Origin: Photobacterium sanguinicancri
GTDB taxonomy: Bacteria; Pseudomonadota; Gammaproteobacteria; Enterobacterales; Vibrionaceae
DNA length: 46,653 nt
Reading direction: 5' to 3'
NCBI RefSeq assembly: GCF_002265265.1
Contig: NZ_NOIF01000016.1
Location: 1 to 46,653 of the forward strand
Of this stretch, positions 26,433-36,327 are shown in pieces. A program made the position numbers and the translations under genes. Each line of letters begins with the position of its first letter. Within the stretch, counting starts at the first letter, position 1. The notes beneath the pieces were generated by a model. The model was not told the origin of the DNA and ran no database searches. It worked only from the letters and a program-made list of their open reading frames with translations.

Positions 26433-26738
26433 ATGGTACTGGAAGTCGCTTTACTGGATGTGAAGCAAGGGCAACAGCAAGCGTTTGAGGCTGCATTTAC
26501 AGAGGCTCAGAGCATCATCAGTGGTATGAGTGGGTATCTTTCACACCAACTGCAAAAGTGTATCGAAAAGGACAATCGTTACGTCTTGCTAGTGAACTGG
26601 GAAACATTGGCTGATCACCAAGTGGGATTCCGTCAGTCGGCAGAGTATCTGCAATGGCGTGATTTATTGCACCACTTCTATGAAACATTCCCTGAGGTGG
26701 AACACTTCACGGCGCTGTATCCAAATGAAGTGGCGTAA
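26433..26738 (+). CDS. Antibiotic biosynthesis monooxygenase-fold protein
   Basis: This 101-residue protein has the dimeric alpha/beta-barrel (ABM) fold pattern: VLEVALLDVKQGQQQAFEAAF, then GMSGYLSHQLQKC, YVLLVNWETLADHQVGFRQS and a C-terminal helix ending in FTALY. Such proteins include cofactor-free monooxygenases (YgiN-like) and detoxification enzymes; the substrate is unknown. The start has TAGGAG 7 nt upstream. It is convergent with fis across a shared terminator. Confidence 0.8.
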   Translation: MVLEVALLDVKQGQQQAFEAAFTEAQSIISGMSGYLSHQLQKCIEKDNRYVLLVNWETLADHQVGFRQSAEYLQWRDLLHHFYETFPEVEHFTALYPNEVA

Positions 26739-26769
26739 AGTTTAAGGCTATGTCTGGCCCTTAAAACAC

Positions 26770-26799
26770 AAAAAGCCCCGCTCGTGAGCAGGGCTTTTT
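26770..26799. terminator. Bidirectional terminator, ABM gene / fis
   Basis: AAAAAGCCCcGCTC and GAGCaGGGCTTTTT pair around a GT loop with one mismatch; A- and T-runs make it active from both sides. Confidence 0.9.
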
Positions 26800-26822
26800 G
26801 AAAAAATAGCAAAACTATTGGA

Positions 26823-27119
26823 TTAGTTCATGCCGTATTTTTTTAGTTTCTTGCGAAGAGTGCCACGGTTGATACCCATCATGGTCGCAGCGCGTGTTTG
26901 GTTACCGCGCGTGTACTGCATGATGGTGTCTAGTAGCGGTTGCTCAACTTCAGCAAGTACTAGCTCGTACAGATCATCGACTTCTTGACCATTTAGTTGA
27001 GCAAGGTAGTTTTTAAGTGATGCTTTCACAGAGTCACGTAGTGGCTTCTGTGTGATTTGGTCTTGTGAAGTTACAGTTGTTACTGTTAGTGCTTCGGAAG
27101 TCAGATTTTGTTCGAACAT
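26823..27119 (-). CDS. fis: Nucleoid protein Fis
   Basis: Fis is a DNA-bending dimer abundant in fast growth that activates rRNA operons and helps site-specific recombination. The 98-residue length and the helix-turn-helix C-terminus ([20 protein letters not shown] followed by [12 protein letters not shown]) are identical in form to E. coli Fis. It is the second gene after dusB with a 23-bp gap, the conserved dusB-fis operon, so its expression should follow the dusB promoter at 28144-28171. Confidence 0.98.
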   Translation of the reverse strand: MFEQNLTSEALTVTTVTSQDQITQKPLRDSVKASLKNYLAQLNGQEVDDLYELVLAEVEQPLLDTIMQYTRGNQTRAATMMGINRGTLRKKLKKYGMN

Positions 27120-27142
27120 AATTCTGTAAGCTCTTCTAATAT

Positions 27143-28108
27143 TTATGCAACGTTTTCGAAGTAGCCTTGCAGCGCATCGATTTGCTGTTGGGCATCCTCG
27201 ATAGCGTTGAAGGTCCGGCGAAAATCACCGGCTGGTGCATGTTCTTTTAAGTACCAAGACACGTGTTTACGTGCAATGCGCAACCCTAAGTACTCACCGT
27301 AGAAACGATGAAGTTCTTGAACATGGCCCAGCATGATTTCACTCACTTCAGCCATTGCTGGGGAAGGTAAGTGTTCACCGGTTGTTAAGTAATGATGGAT
27401 CTCGCGAAAAATCCACGGACGCCCTTGTGCAGGACGACCAATCATCAAAGCATCGGCACCCGTATAATCGAGTACAAAGCGTGCTTTTTCTGGTGAATCG
27501 ATATCACCGTTAGCGATCACGGGAATAGACACCGCTTGTTTCGCTGCTCTGATGTATTCATATTCTGCCTCGCCTTTGTACATGCAGGTTTTAGTCCGGC
27601 CGTGAAGGGCCAGTGCCTGAATGCCGCATTGCTCGGCCATTTTTGCGATATCGACACAGTTACGGTTTTCCAGATCCCAACCTGTTCGCGTTTTCAGCGT
27701 AACAGGTACATCGACGGCATCGACCACGGTACGAAGAATATCCTCGATAATCGCGGGATACTGTAACAGGGCTGAGCCTGCCAGCTTCTTGTTGACCTTT
27801 TTCGCAGGGCAACCCATGTTGATATCGATGATTTGCGCACCGTTTTCAACGCTGAATTGAGCCGCTTCGGCCATCAATTTTGGATCGGCGCCAGCGATTT
27901 GCACTGAACGGATCCCCGATTCGCCTTCATGAACCATACGGTTCTGAGATTTAGCCGTTTTCCAGAGGTCTGGATTGGATGACATCATTTCACTGACAGC
28001 CATCCCCGCACCGTAACGGAGACACAGCTCACGAAACGGACGATCGGTCACACCCGCCATTGGCGCGACAATTAACTGGTTTTTAAGTTGATAAGGACCG
28101 ATATGCAA
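27143..28108 (-). CDS. dusB: tRNA-dihydrouridine synthase B
   Basis: DusB is an FMN enzyme that reduces uridine 17 of tRNA to dihydrouridine. I place the start at the TTG at 28108 ([18 protein letters not shown]), giving 321 residues, the same length as E. coli DusB. The longer frame to 28189 would begin upstream of the apparent promoter and adds an unconserved Cys-rich stretch. The catalytic Cys is C100 in [37 protein letters not shown] binds FMN phosphate. The gene leads the dusB-fis operon, and a TTG start would keep its translation low relative to fis. Confidence 0.93.
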   Translation of the reverse strand: MHIGPYQLKNQLIVAPMAGVTDRPFRELCLRYGAGMAVSEMMSSNPDLWKTAKSQNRMVHEGESGIRSVQIAGADPKLMAEAAQFSVENGAQIIDINMGCPAKKVNKKLAGSALLQYPAIIEDILRTVVDAVDVPVTLKTRTGWDLENRNCVDIAKMAEQCGIQALALHGRTKTCMYKGEAEYEYIRAAKQAVSIPVIANGDIDSPEKARFVLDYTGADALMIGRPAQGRPWIFREIHHYLTTGEHLPSPAMAEVSEIMLGHVQELHRFYGEYLGLRIARKHVSWYLKEHAPAGDFRRTFNAIEDAQQQIDALQGYFENVA

Positions 28109-28134
28109 AACGTCTACACCTGACTGTGCCAGTA

Positions 28135-28171
28135 AGGGCGCGCATTTTACGCATTTTTTCGCTGTCTGAAA
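28135..28171 (-). promoter_or_regulatory. dusB-fis promoter with GC-rich discriminator
   Basis: On the minus strand, TTTCAG (28171-28166), 16-bp spacer, TAAAAT (28149-28144), then the discriminator GCGCGCCC. A GC-rich discriminator is typical of promoters under ppGpp/DksA control, as known for E. coli fis. The predicted start near 28137 leaves about 28 nt before the TTG at 28108. Confidence 0.65.
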
Positions 28172-28283
28172 AGACCAATAATTGAGCATTTAAGTTTTGA
28201 TTTTCAAAACTGTATGTTTTTCAATCGATTGGCTGTTTTTTAGGCACGCGCACCCAGTATTTAATTTTATCGAATGGCGTAAA

Positions 28284-29168
28284 TTACGCTTTTCGACCCG
28301 AAATACGACACCAATCTTCACGCACTGCCACAGGGTCTAGTGCGATTTCATCGCTGTAGTATGTCGCGACATCTTCGGATTGAGTCTCTAGCACGCCTGA
28401 AATCGCCAGATCGCCACCGTCTTTGACTAGGCTCTTAATCACTGGCGATAGTTCGCGTAATGGGCCAGCAAGGATGTTAGCAACCACGATGTCGGCTTGA
28501 ATGCCTTCAGGTTGGTCCTTCGGTAGGAATAGCTCTAATTGCTCTGATACGCCGTTACGTTGAGCATTATCACGTGAGGCTAAAATAGCTTGTGGATCGA
28601 TATCGATACCGATGACACTTTTGGCACCTAATTTTAGTGCCGCAATTGCTAGGATGCCTGAACCACAACCGAAATCGATTACGGTTTTACCTTCAAGGTC
28701 TTGGCCGTCTAACCACTCAAGACACAAAGATGTCGTTGGGTGAGTACCTGTACCAAATGCCAAACCTGGGTCTAGTAAGACATTAACGGCGTTTGGTTCT
28801 GGTGCTTCACGCCAGCTAGGGCAAATCCACAAGCGGCGACCAAAACGCATTGGGTGGAAGTTTTCCATCCACTCACGTTCCCAGTCTTTGTCTTCTAATT
28901 GCTCGATTTTATGTGCAAAATCATCAGCAATCAGCGGGCTGTTTTTCAACATTGTCAGCACGAATTCCATGTCGGCTTCAGCATCGTATAAACCGATTAC
29001 ATCCGTATCACCCCATAGGCGTGTTTCACCCGGAAGTGGCTCGAATACTGGCGTATCTTGTGCATCAAGGAACGTGGCAGAGAGTGCGCCAGTTTCTTCC
29101 ATCAGCATGTCGCCAATCGCTTCAGCATTTTCAGCAGTTGCGTTCAGTTTGATTTGAATCCAAGGCAT
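28284..29168 (-). CDS. prmA: Ribosomal protein L11 methyltransferase
   Basis: PrmA trimethylates L11 (encoded here by rplK) using S-adenosylmethionine. The start is ATG 29168 ([16 protein letters not shown], 294 residues; E. coli 293); the frame stays open 52 codons further up but without family similarity. The SAM-binding motif is [20 protein letters not shown] (163-182), preceded by [14 protein letters not shown] (133-146), and the NILAGPL catalytic motif follows. It sits between panF and dusB, the E. coli gene order. Confidence 0.97.
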   Translation of the reverse strand: MPWIQIKLNATAENAEAIGDMLMEETGALSATFLDAQDTPVFEPLPGETRLWGDTDVIGLYDAEADMEFVLTMLKNSPLIADDFAHKIEQLEDKDWEREWMENFHPMRFGRRLWICPSWREAPEPNAVNVLLDPGLAFGTGTHPTTSLCLEWLDGQDLEGKTVIDFGCGSGILAIAALKLGAKSVIGIDIDPQAILASRDNAQRNGVSEQLELFLPKDQPEGIQADIVVANILAGPLRELSPVIKSLVKDGGDLAISGVLETQSEDVATYYSDEIALDPVAVREDWCRISGRKA

Positions 29169-29315
29169 GGTGTATTCGCTTTTGTGTTGACTAAAATTGA
29201 GGGAGCGAAGTCTAGCATGATTTTTCGACAATCCACACTGGTTGCGTGGTGAATAATTATTATCGAGGTGTGATAAAAACTCGCTGAGCCGTTTGTAGCG
29301 GTGCTGCAGATCAAA

Positions 29316-29339
29316 AGATAGCACCCAAAGGTGCTATCT
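29316..29339 (-). terminator. Intrinsic terminator of yhdT-panF
   Basis: AGATAGCACC (29316-29325) and GGTGCTATCT (29330-29339) form a perfect 10-bp stem; on the minus strand it is followed by TTTTGATC. It separates panF from prmA. Confidence 0.8.
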
Positions 29340-29361
29340 GAAAAGAAAGGTTAACGGCGTT

Positions 29362-30822
29362 TTAGGCCGTCTGTGGTGGCTCTGAGGCCATCACGGGTTT
29401 AGCAAGGCTGCCTGCAATAAAAGCGACTAAACCAATGGCCAATGTTGGCACAATGGCATGTACGCCGCCCATGTCAGGCTTAAGGATGGCAAGGCTAGCG
29501 TAAGTGGTTAATCCGGTCAGCATAGAGGCCAGAGCACCGACCGCAGAGGCTTTTTTCCAATATAAGCCTAAGACTAATGGCCACAGGAAGACGGCCTGCA
29601 TCCCTCCGAAAGCTAACAGATTAAGCCAAATGAGCATGTCGGGCGGATTCATCGCCGCAACAAACACTAAGGCAGAGAAAATACCGGTTACCCACAAAGA
29701 TAGCTTTGGCAGGCGCTGTTCTGCATCAGCTGCTTCTGCCGCTTTTGGGTTGATGTAGTTGAGGTACAAGTCTTTAAGTAAGGTCGCTGAGGCTTGAATC
29801 AACTGTGAGTCGATGGTCGACATGATGGCTGCCATTGGTCCGGCTAAAAAGATACCAGCAAAGGCGGGTGGCAGTACGGTGATCATCAAGGTTGGCATGA
29901 TTTGATCTGGACTGGCGATATCCGGCACGATAGCTCGACCTAAGGCGCCAGCAAGGTGCATACCCAGCATCAGAAAAGCCACCATCGCTGTACTGATCAC
30001 CATACCTTTGTGCAGTGAAGCGCTGTCTTTATACGACATGCAACGTATAGCGGCATGGGGTAAGCCGATAACACCAAAACAAACCAGAATCCAAAAGCTC
30101 AGCATAAATGGCTGACTGAGGAAGTTATCTGGGCCAAAAGGCGTAATTAATGCGGGATCGATATTGTGCAGTTCGTGTACCAGTTCGCCAACGCTTCCCC
30201 CTGCATGAATGATGCCGACCAGCAATGCGGTAGTACCAATGATCATCATGATACCTTGGATGGTATCTGTCATCACCACTGCGCGGAAACCACCTATTGT
30301 GGTGTACAAGCCGACGGTAATGGCAAAGATCATTAAGCCTTGTTGATAGCTTAACCCTGTCATGGTTTGCAGTAAGCGAGCGCCCCCGACAAATTGCACC
30401 ACCATGGTGCCAAAAAAGGCCAGTAATAATGCTAATGAAGCAAAGATAACCACGGTGCGACTGCGGTAACGCGCGTATAAAATGTCGTTAAGAGTGAGGG
30501 CGTTATGGCGTCGTGCTTCAATGGCAAATTTCTTACCGAGTACTCCTAGGGTTAACCAAGCCGCGGGGAGCTGGATCATGGCCAGCAACACCCAGCCTAA
30601 TCCCATTTTATAGGCAGCACCTGGGCCACCTATAAAGGTGCTGGCACTGGCATAAGTCGCAGCAAGCGTCATGGCGAGAACGAAGCCACCCATGCTGCGA
30701 TTACCCAGTAGGTATTCGCTCAGGAAGTTGGAGCCTTGGGTGCGTTTTTGTCGAGCAAAGAGAGCGACGGCAAAGACGGCCAGTAAATAGAGCACTAAAG
30801 GGATCAGTAGTTGGCTATTCAT
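29362..30822 (-). CDS. panF: Sodium/pantothenate symporter PanF
   Basis: PanF is a sodium:solute symporter (SSF family) that imports pantothenate for coenzyme A synthesis. The 486-residue protein has about 13 hydrophobic segments, the early signature FLSEYLLGNRSMGGFVLAMTL, and SSF motifs near 160-190 (TIGGFRAVVMTDTIQG) and at GPMAAIMSTIDSQLIQASA. It overlaps the end of yhdT by 8 bp, so the two are translated in a coupled way, as in E. coli (accBC-yhdT-panF-prmA). Confidence 0.95.
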   Translation of the reverse strand: MNSQLLIPLVLYLLAVFAVALFARQKRTQGSNFLSEYLLGNRSMGGFVLAMTLAATYASASTFIGGPGAAYKMGLGWVLLAMIQLPAAWLTLGVLGKKFAIEARRHNALTLNDILYARYRSRTVVIFASLALLLAFFGTMVVQFVGGARLLQTMTGLSYQQGLMIFAITVGLYTTIGGFRAVVMTDTIQGIMMIIGTTALLVGIIHAGGSVGELVHELHNIDPALITPFGPDNFLSQPFMLSFWILVCFGVIGLPHAAIRCMSYKDSASLHKGMVISTAMVAFLMLGMHLAGALGRAIVPDIASPDQIMPTLMITVLPPAFAGIFLAGPMAAIMSTIDSQLIQASATLLKDLYLNYINPKAAEAADAEQRLPKLSLWVTGIFSALVFVAAMNPPDMLIWLNLLAFGGMQAVFLWPLVLGLYWKKASAVGALASMLTGLTTYASLAILKPDMGGVHAIVPTLAIGLVAFIAGSLAKPVMASEPPQTA

Positions 30823-31096
30823 GGTGCGATTCTTTCTCTATGTCTAATGACATATCTTGATAAATGTATTTAACCATTAACCCGCACAGTGCGGTGAAAA
30901 TGATGGGTCCAAGGATGCAAGCTAATAGAAACCAAAGTGGAAAGCCGAAATACAGCTCTGGCATCGAGGTATCTGTGATTGCTGGAGTAAACGCATAAGC
31001 GGAAACGTACCACCAAAGGAAATAGGCGAGCGCTAAACCCACCGCCCACTTGGCTTCGCGATGTGCTTGGCGATAGCGCTCTGATAGCGTTTTCAT
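30815..31096 (-). CDS. yhdT: YhdT family membrane protein (DUF997)
   Basis: The 93-residue protein has two hydrophobic segments (about 18-38 and 48-75) and belongs to the small YhdT family always found beside panF. It is suspected to be an accessory subunit of the sodium symporter, like YjcH beside ActP; this role is inference. The start is ATG 31096 (MKTLSERYRQAHREAKW) with GGGAG 8 nt upstream; the upstream frame from 31135 lacks a site. Confidence 0.9.
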   Translation of the reverse strand: MKTLSERYRQAHREAKWAVGLALAYFLWWYVSAYAFTPAITDTSMPELYFGFPLWFLLACILGPIIFTALCGLMVKYIYQDMSLDIEKESHHE

Positions 31097-31237
31097 GGGG
31101 GATCTCCCGTTATTCGATTGGTCATCCATCGGCAAAGAGTCAGTCTTGGCCGATAAAGGGACGTTATTGTGGCAAAACTTATTCGGGATGCAAAGTCGGA
31201 GTTACTGGAGACTGAGTTTTCACTGCGCCAAAATAAC

Positions 31238-31264
31238 AAAAAGGCTGCCAGAGGCAGCCTTTTT
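31238..31264. terminator. Terminator between accBC and yhdT-panF
   Basis: AAAAAGGCTGCC-AGA-GGCAGCCTTTTT, a perfect 12-bp symmetric stem, 21 bp after the accC stop on the minus strand. It makes yhdT-panF a separate transcription unit needing a promoter in 31097-31237. Confidence 0.92.
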
Positions 31265-31285
31265 CAGTCACAAAGCAGAGTGTGC

Positions 31286-32629
31286 TTATTGCAGACCTAA
31301 TTTCTTCTCAAGGTAGTGGATGTTCGCACCACCGTGTTGGAAGTTTTCATCCAGCATGATTTCTTGCTGTAGCGGGATGTTAGTCTTAATACCGTCGATA
31401 ACGGTTTCTGCCAGAGCGTTACGCATACGAGAGATCGCTACATCACGGTTTTCACCGTAAGTGATTAGCTTGCCGATCATTGAATCGTAGTGCGGTGGCA
31501 CTGTGTAACCTGCGTAGATGTGAGATTCCCAACGCACACCCATACCGCCTGCGGAATGGAAACGTTCGATCTTGCCAGGGCAAGGTAGGAAACGCTCAGG
31601 GTCTTCAGCATTGATACGACACTCAACGGCATGGCCACGAATTTGAATATCATTTTGGCTGAATGACAACGGTTGACCCGCTGCAATACGCAGTTGTTCT
31701 TTGATCAAATCGATACCCGTAACCATTTCAGTTACTGGGTGCTCAACCTGAATACGGGTGTTCATTTCAATGAAGTAGAACTCACCGTTCTCGTAGAGGA
31801 ATTCAAACGTACCCGCACCTCGGTAGTTGATTTCAACACAAGCTCGACAACAACGCTCACCGATGTACTTACGCATTTCTTCGGTGATGCCCGGTGCTGG
31901 TGCTTCTTCAACCACTTTTTGGTGACGACGTTGCATTGAACAGTCACGCTCACCAAGGTGAATAGCATTGCCTTGGCCATCAGCTAAGACTTGTACTTCG
32001 ATATGACGAGGGTTTTCTAGGTATTTCTCCATGTAAACCATGTCATTGTTGAAACATGCTTTTGCTTCTGCACGCGTCATTGCGATTGCTTCGCTTAACT
32101 CGCCTTCAGAGCGAACAACGCGCATACCACGACCACCACCGCCACCAGAGGCTTTGATGATCACTGGGTAACCAATGCGTTTCGCGAACGATTTGTTACG
32201 TGCTTCATCGTCGTCCAACGGGCCGTCAGAACCAGGTACACAAGGAACACCTGCTTTTTTCATTGCACTGATAGCAGAAACTTTATCACCCATAATACGG
32301 ATTGTTTCTGCCGTCGGGCCAACGAATACGAAGCCAGAGCGTTCAACTTGTTCAGCAAAATCCGCGTTTTCAGATAGGAAGCCGTAACCCGGGTGAATCG
32401 CAACTGCGCCCGTGATTTCAGCCGCACTGATAATGCGCGGAATGTTGAGGTAGCTTTCAGTACCTTTTGCTGGACCGATACAAATGGTTTCGTCAGCAAG
32501 TAATACGTGTTTTAGATCGCGGTCAGCAGTTGAGTGTACGGCAACAGTTTTGATGCCTAGCTCTTTACATGCACGCAAAATACGTAGTGCAATTTCACCA
32601 CGGTTAGCGATAACTAATTTATCTAACAT
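31286..32629 (-). CDS. accC: Acetyl-CoA carboxylase, biotin carboxylase subunit
   Basis: AccC carboxylates biotin on AccB with ATP and bicarbonate, the first half of malonyl-CoA formation. The 447-residue ATP-grasp protein begins [20 protein letters not shown]. The ATP site [13 protein letters not shown] (about 157-169) and the catalytic [17 protein letters not shown] (about 290-306) are intact. It follows accB with a 13-bp gap and ends at a strong terminator. Confidence 0.98.
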   Translation of the reverse strand: MLDKLVIANRGEIALRILRACKELGIKTVAVHSTADRDLKHVLLADETICIGPAKGTESYLNIPRIISAAEITGAVAIHPGYGFLSENADFAEQVERSGFVFVGPTAETIRIMGDKVSAISAMKKAGVPCVPGSDGPLDDDEARNKSFAKRIGYPVIIKASGGGGGRGMRVVRSEGELSEAIAMTRAEAKACFNNDMVYMEKYLENPRHIEVQVLADGQGNAIHLGERDCSMQRRHQKVVEEAPAPGITEEMRKYIGERCCRACVEINYRGAGTFEFLYENGEFYFIEMNTRIQVEHPVTEMVTGIDLIKEQLRIAAGQPLSFSQNDIQIRGHAVECRINAEDPERFLPCPGKIERFHSAGGMGVRWESHIYAGYTVPPHYDSMIGKLITYGENRDVAISRMRNALAETVIDGIKTNIPLQQEIMLDENFQHGGANIHYLEKKLGLQ

Positions 32630-32642
32630 AATGTCCCCGTGG

Positions 32643-33101
32643 TTACTCGATGATAACTAGAGCCTGATCGAACTCTACAGCATCGCCGTCTTCAGCAAGA
32701 ATCGCTACAACCGTACCTGCTTTATCAGATTGGATTTGGTTCATCATTTTCATTGCTTCAACGATACATAGGGTATCGCCAACATTGACAGTTTGACCAA
32801 CTTCAACGAATGCTTTCGCTTCAGGGCTTGGTGCACGGTAGAAAGAGCCAACCATTGGAGAAAGAACTTTGTGACCAGCAGGTTCTGCAGGTGCTACTGG
32901 TGCTGCAGCTTCTGCAACAGGTGTCGCTGCTGGAGCTGCAACTGGAGCAGCAGGTGCTGCCATGAACTGTTGAGCGGGAAGCGCGCTAGCCGGTACGTTA
33001 CGACTGATGCGTACTGATTCTTCACCTTCAGAGATTTCTAGTTCCGCAATACCTGATTCTTCTACTAGTTCAATCAGCTTTTTGATCTTACGAATATCCA
33101 T
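32643..33101 (-). CDS. accB: Biotin carboxyl carrier protein of acetyl-CoA carboxylase
   Basis: AccB carries the biotin that moves CO2 between AccC and the transferase. It has 152 residues: an N-terminal helix region, a proline/alanine linker (about 47-75) and the biotinyl domain with EAMKM, where K118 is the biotinylated lysine. The 'thumb' residues ([12 protein letters not shown]) are present. It is cotranscribed with accC downstream and lies 20 bp after aroQ. Confidence 0.98.
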   Translation of the reverse strand: MDIRKIKKLIELVEESGIAELEISEGEESVRISRNVPASALPAQQFMAAPAAPVAAPAATPVAEAAAPVAPAEPAGHKVLSPMVGSFYRAPSPEAKAFVEVGQTVNVGDTLCIVEAMKMMNQIQSDKAGTVVAILAEDGDAVEFDQALVIIE

Positions 33102-33121
33102 TTATCTTTCTCTTATATTGT

Positions 33122-33577
33122 TCATTTAGCGTTCTGATGCAGACGGCGAGCCGCAGCATTCAGGGCGAATTCATAACCGTCGGCACCTAAACCACAAATC
33201 ACGCCTACCGCTTTATCTGATAGGTAGGAATGATGGCGGAAAGGCTCCCGTGCATGCACATTAGATAAGTGCACTTCAATAAACGGGATCGCTACCCCCA
33301 ATAATGCATCACGAATAGCGACGCTGGTATGGGTGAAAGCGGCTGGGTTGATGATGATAAAATCCACTTTGCCATGAGCTTGGTGGATCGCATCGATCAA
33401 TTCATGTTCAGCATTGGACTGAATATGCTCAAGACTAATATTCAATGCATCCGCTTTGGCTGTTAAATCTGTCACGATGTGGGTCAATGTTTGTTGACCA
33501 TAATGACCCGGCTCTCTGAGACCTAACAAATTCAGGTTAGGTCCATTAATCAGTAAAATGCGCTTAATGGTCGACAT
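33122..33577 (-). CDS. aroQ: 3-dehydroquinate dehydratase, type II
   Basis: AroQ dehydrates 3-dehydroquinate to 3-dehydroshikimate in aromatic amino acid synthesis. The 151-residue type II enzyme has [18 protein letters not shown] (11-27) with the active-site Arg21 and Tyr26, the [21 protein letters not shown] block, and [15 protein letters not shown] with the catalytic His. It heads the aroQ-accB-accC operon, an arrangement common in gammaproteobacteria other than E. coli, which uses type I AroD. A possible promoter is seen at 33688-33718. Confidence 0.97.
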   Translation of the reverse strand: MSTIKRILLINGPNLNLLGLREPGHYGQQTLTHIVTDLTAKADALNISLEHIQSNAEHELIDAIHQAHGKVDFIIINPAAFTHTSVAIRDALLGVAIPFIEVHLSNVHAREPFRHHSYLSDKAVGVICGLGADGYEFALNAAARRLHQNAK

Positions 33578-34050
33578 CTTGGGGGCAACTCACTTCTTTT
33601 TGATGTTTAACTCTAACAACGTGCAAAAAGTTGCACCACTGCTTCCCTGTGCTCAAAAATAAACAGCCAAATCGTGTTTGTGGACCAATTATAGAGAATT
33701 CACCGCAATTAGCAGCAAAATACTGGTCTAATCACTGCAAAATGTAAATGGACAGCCATCTGGATGTAAAATATAGCTTGCACGCAAATGTTTCACGCGT
33801 TGTGTGTATTTGCTCACCAGGGTGGTAGATCTATGATAGTGCATAGTTTTTAGACTATCAGTAAGCCTTTCCCTCTGAACATAGATAATATTTGAAGGAA
33901 AGGCTTTGGGAGGATAGTGCTTTTGGCGGCTATTTACTGCGCACTAGAGCACGAATTGAGGGAAAGCGATAACGCGAAGTTATTGCGAAATTTTACCTCG
34001 ATATCAGCAGCTCTACAGTAGAAGCCAAGACAAGTCGTGATTTATGCGCT
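33578..34050. other. Structured non-coding gap aroQ-acs
   Basis: No gene is seen in about 470 bp. A minus-strand promoter candidate for aroQ is TTGCTG (33718-33713), 19-bp spacer, TATAAT (33693-33688). Beyond it are several inverted repeats: GATAGT/ACTATC (33835-33859 region); AAGCCTTTCC (33863-33872) with GGAAAGGCTT (33897-33906), perfect; and a nested set at about 33953-34016, where TAGAGC/GCTCTA enclose GAGG/CCTC and CGATAAC/GTTATTG. None is followed by a T-run. Confidence 0.5.
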
Positions 34051-34056
34051 CAAAAA

Positions 34057-34085
34057 AAAAGACCAAACACAATGTTTAGTCTTTT
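34057..34085 (-). terminator. Intrinsic terminator of acs
   Basis: On the minus strand, AAAAGACTAAAC and GTTTGGTCTTTT flank a 5-nt loop, and the T-run after the stem totals nine. The single non-Watson-Crick pair is a U-G wobble only when read on the minus strand, which fits acs as the gene served. Confidence 0.85.
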
Positions 34086-34109
34086 AGGGAGTCACTCGCT
34101 AGGCGGTGA

Positions 34110-36059
34110 TTACATGATCTTCTGTTTTTCTTCGATAAGCTTATCAACCACGCTTGGGTCGGCGAGGGTTGATGTATCACCTAATGTACTGGTGTCACCC
34201 GTGGCTATCTTACGGAGAATACGACGCATGATTTTACCCGAGCGTGTTTTTGGTAATGCATCGGTCCAATGAAGGAAATCAGGTGTCGCAATTGGGCCTA
34301 TTTCTTTACGTACCCAATCTTTCACTTCTTTGTGCAGTTCTGCACTTGGGATTTCGCCATCATTTAAGGTGATATAAGCGTAAATGGCTTGGCCTTTAAT
34401 GTCGTGTGGTACTCCGACGATTGCGGCTTCGGCTATTTTATCAAAGGCAACCAGTGCCGATTCAATCTCTGCCGTCCCCATACGGTGACCTGAAATATTC
34501 AGGACATCATCGACACGGCCAGTGATCCAGTAATAACCATCTTCATCACGACGCGCACCATCACCGGTAAAATACATGCCTTGGAAAGTAGAGAAATAGG
34601 TTTGCTCAAAACGTTCGTGGTCACCCCACAAGGTACGCATCTGGCCCGGCCATGAATCAACCATCACCAAGTTACCTTCAGTTGCGCCTTCAAGGATATT
34701 ACCCATGTTATCGACAATTGCAGGTTGCACCCCAAAGAAAGGACGCGTCGCAGAGCCAGGTTTCAGTGCTGTCGCCCCTGGTAGTGGGGTGATCAAAATC
34801 CCGCCAGTTTCTGTTTGCCACCAAGTATCAACAATTGGGCAGCGGCTATCGCCTATCGTGCGGTGATACCATTCCCACGCTTCGGGGTTAATCGGTTCAC
34901 CCACTGAGCCCATAATGCGTAAACTTGAACGTGAGGTGCCTTTAATGGCTTCATTCCCTTTGGCCATCAAAGCGCGGATAGCGGTTGGGGCGGTATAAAG
35001 AATGCTGACGTTGTGTTTATCGACCACTTCACTCATTCGGCTAGTGCTAGGGTAGTTAGGTACACCTTCAAATAATAATGTCGTTGCGCCGTTAGCCAGT
35101 GGCCCGTATACCAAGTAACTATGGCCGGTGATCCAACCAACATCAGCTGTACACCAGTAGATGTCCCCTTCTTGGTAATCGAATACGTATTTAAAGGTCA
35201 TAGTGGCATACACAAGGTAGCCGCCTGTTGTGTGAAGTACACCTTTGGGTTTCCCTGTCGAACCTGATGTATAAAGAATGAAAAGCGGGTCTTCGGCATT
35301 CATTTCTTCGGGTTCGCAGTTGGCAGAGGCAACGGCTGTGGCTTCATGCCACCATACATCACGTGCGCTATCCCATTCGACGGTGCCACCAGTACGCTTA
35401 AGTACCAGTACTTTTTCTACACTGGTGACATTCTCGTTAGCTAATGCGGCATCAACATTTTTCTTTAGTGGTACTGCGCGGCCTGCACGTACCCCTTCAT
35501 CGGCGGTGACAACAACTTTGGCATTAGAATCGACGATACGACCAGCAAGTGCTTCGGGCGAGAAGCCACCAAAGACGATGGTATGAACAGCACCTATGCG
35601 GGTACATGCCAGCATCGCAATGGCCGCTTCGGCCACCATTGGCATATAAAGACAGACGACATCCCCCTTACGTACGCCTTGGCTTTTTAGGGCGTTAGAG
35701 AATTTACAGACTTCTTCGTGTAATTCGTTGTAAGTCAGGGTTGCATCATCGGTAGGATCATCGCCTTCCCAGATGATGGCTGGTTGATCGCCGCGCGTTG
35801 CGAGGTGGCGGTCAAGGCAGTTGACGGACACATTTAAGGTGCCATCTTCAAACCAATTCACATTGACGTGACCAGTATCGAATGAAGTGTTTTTTACTTT
35901 AGAGAAAGGTTTGATCCAATCAAGGATCTGACCGTGTTCACGCCAGAAGCCTTCAGGGTTGATGACTGATTGTTGGTACATCTCACGGTATTTGTCTTCT
36001 GTAATGTGTGCAGTGTCTGCAATCGCTTGATTGACAGGGTAAACATGAACCTCACTCAT
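34110..36059 (-). CDS. acs: Acetyl-coenzyme A synthetase
   Basis: Acs activates acetate to acetyl-CoA via acetyl-AMP and scavenges low acetate. It has 649 residues (E. coli 652). The adenylate-forming motif [19 protein letters not shown] (about 264-282), [10 protein letters not shown] and the C-terminal TRSGKIMRR with the acetylatable lysine (about 606) are intact. AAGGAG stands 7 nt before the ATG. It is the last gene after the exonuclease and DUF294 genes, but a 268-bp gap suggests its own promoter. No actP or yjcH acetate permease genes are adjacent. Confidence 0.98.
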   Translation of the reverse strand: MSEVHVYPVNQAIADTAHITEDKYREMYQQSVINPEGFWREHGQILDWIKPFSKVKNTSFDTGHVNVNWFEDGTLNVSVNCLDRHLATRGDQPAIIWEGDDPTDDATLTYNELHEEVCKFSNALKSQGVRKGDVVCLYMPMVAEAAIAMLACTRIGAVHTIVFGGFSPEALAGRIVDSNAKVVVTADEGVRAGRAVPLKKNVDAALANENVTSVEKVLVLKRTGGTVEWDSARDVWWHEATAVASANCEPEEMNAEDPLFILYTSGSTGKPKGVLHTTGGYLVYATMTFKYVFDYQEGDIYWCTADVGWITGHSYLVYGPLANGATTLLFEGVPNYPSTSRMSEVVDKHNVSILYTAPTAIRALMAKGNEAIKGTSRSSLRIMGSVGEPINPEAWEWYHRTIGDSRCPIVDTWWQTETGGILITPLPGATALKPGSATRPFFGVQPAIVDNMGNILEGATEGNLVMVDSWPGQMRTLWGDHERFEQTYFSTFQGMYFTGDGARRDEDGYYWITGRVDDVLNISGHRMGTAEIESALVAFDKIAEAAIVGVPHDIKGQAIYAYITLNDGEIPSAELHKEVKDWVRKEIGPIATPDFLHWTDALPKTRSGKIMRRILRKIATGDTSTLGDTSTLADPSVVDKLIEEKQKIM

Positions 36060-36327
36060 CCTATTCTCCTTGTGTTCCCATCTATAGCCGCTATCTGGGC
36101 TGGGATATTCTTGTCTGTATTCAGGTTGTTGTTTCGTTATTGTCTTTACTGGTTATTAACTTGATTCAGATTCTGGTTTGTCACAATTAGACTTTAGGAT
36201 GAGAGGGACAGATCAACTGTTATTACAGCTGTTTACATGGATGTTTCATTGAAAAAGGTGAGTAGGCAATGGTCTTATCAAGGTTTGTATCAGTACTTCC
36301 TGAGCGAAATTTTGATACCTAGCAGGA

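Noticed and set aside
36060-36327. CRP site in the acs upstream region
   Set aside because: Only half-sites such as TCACA are visible, with no spaced TGTGA-N6-TCACA match; known CRP control of acs in E. coli is not enough to call one here.
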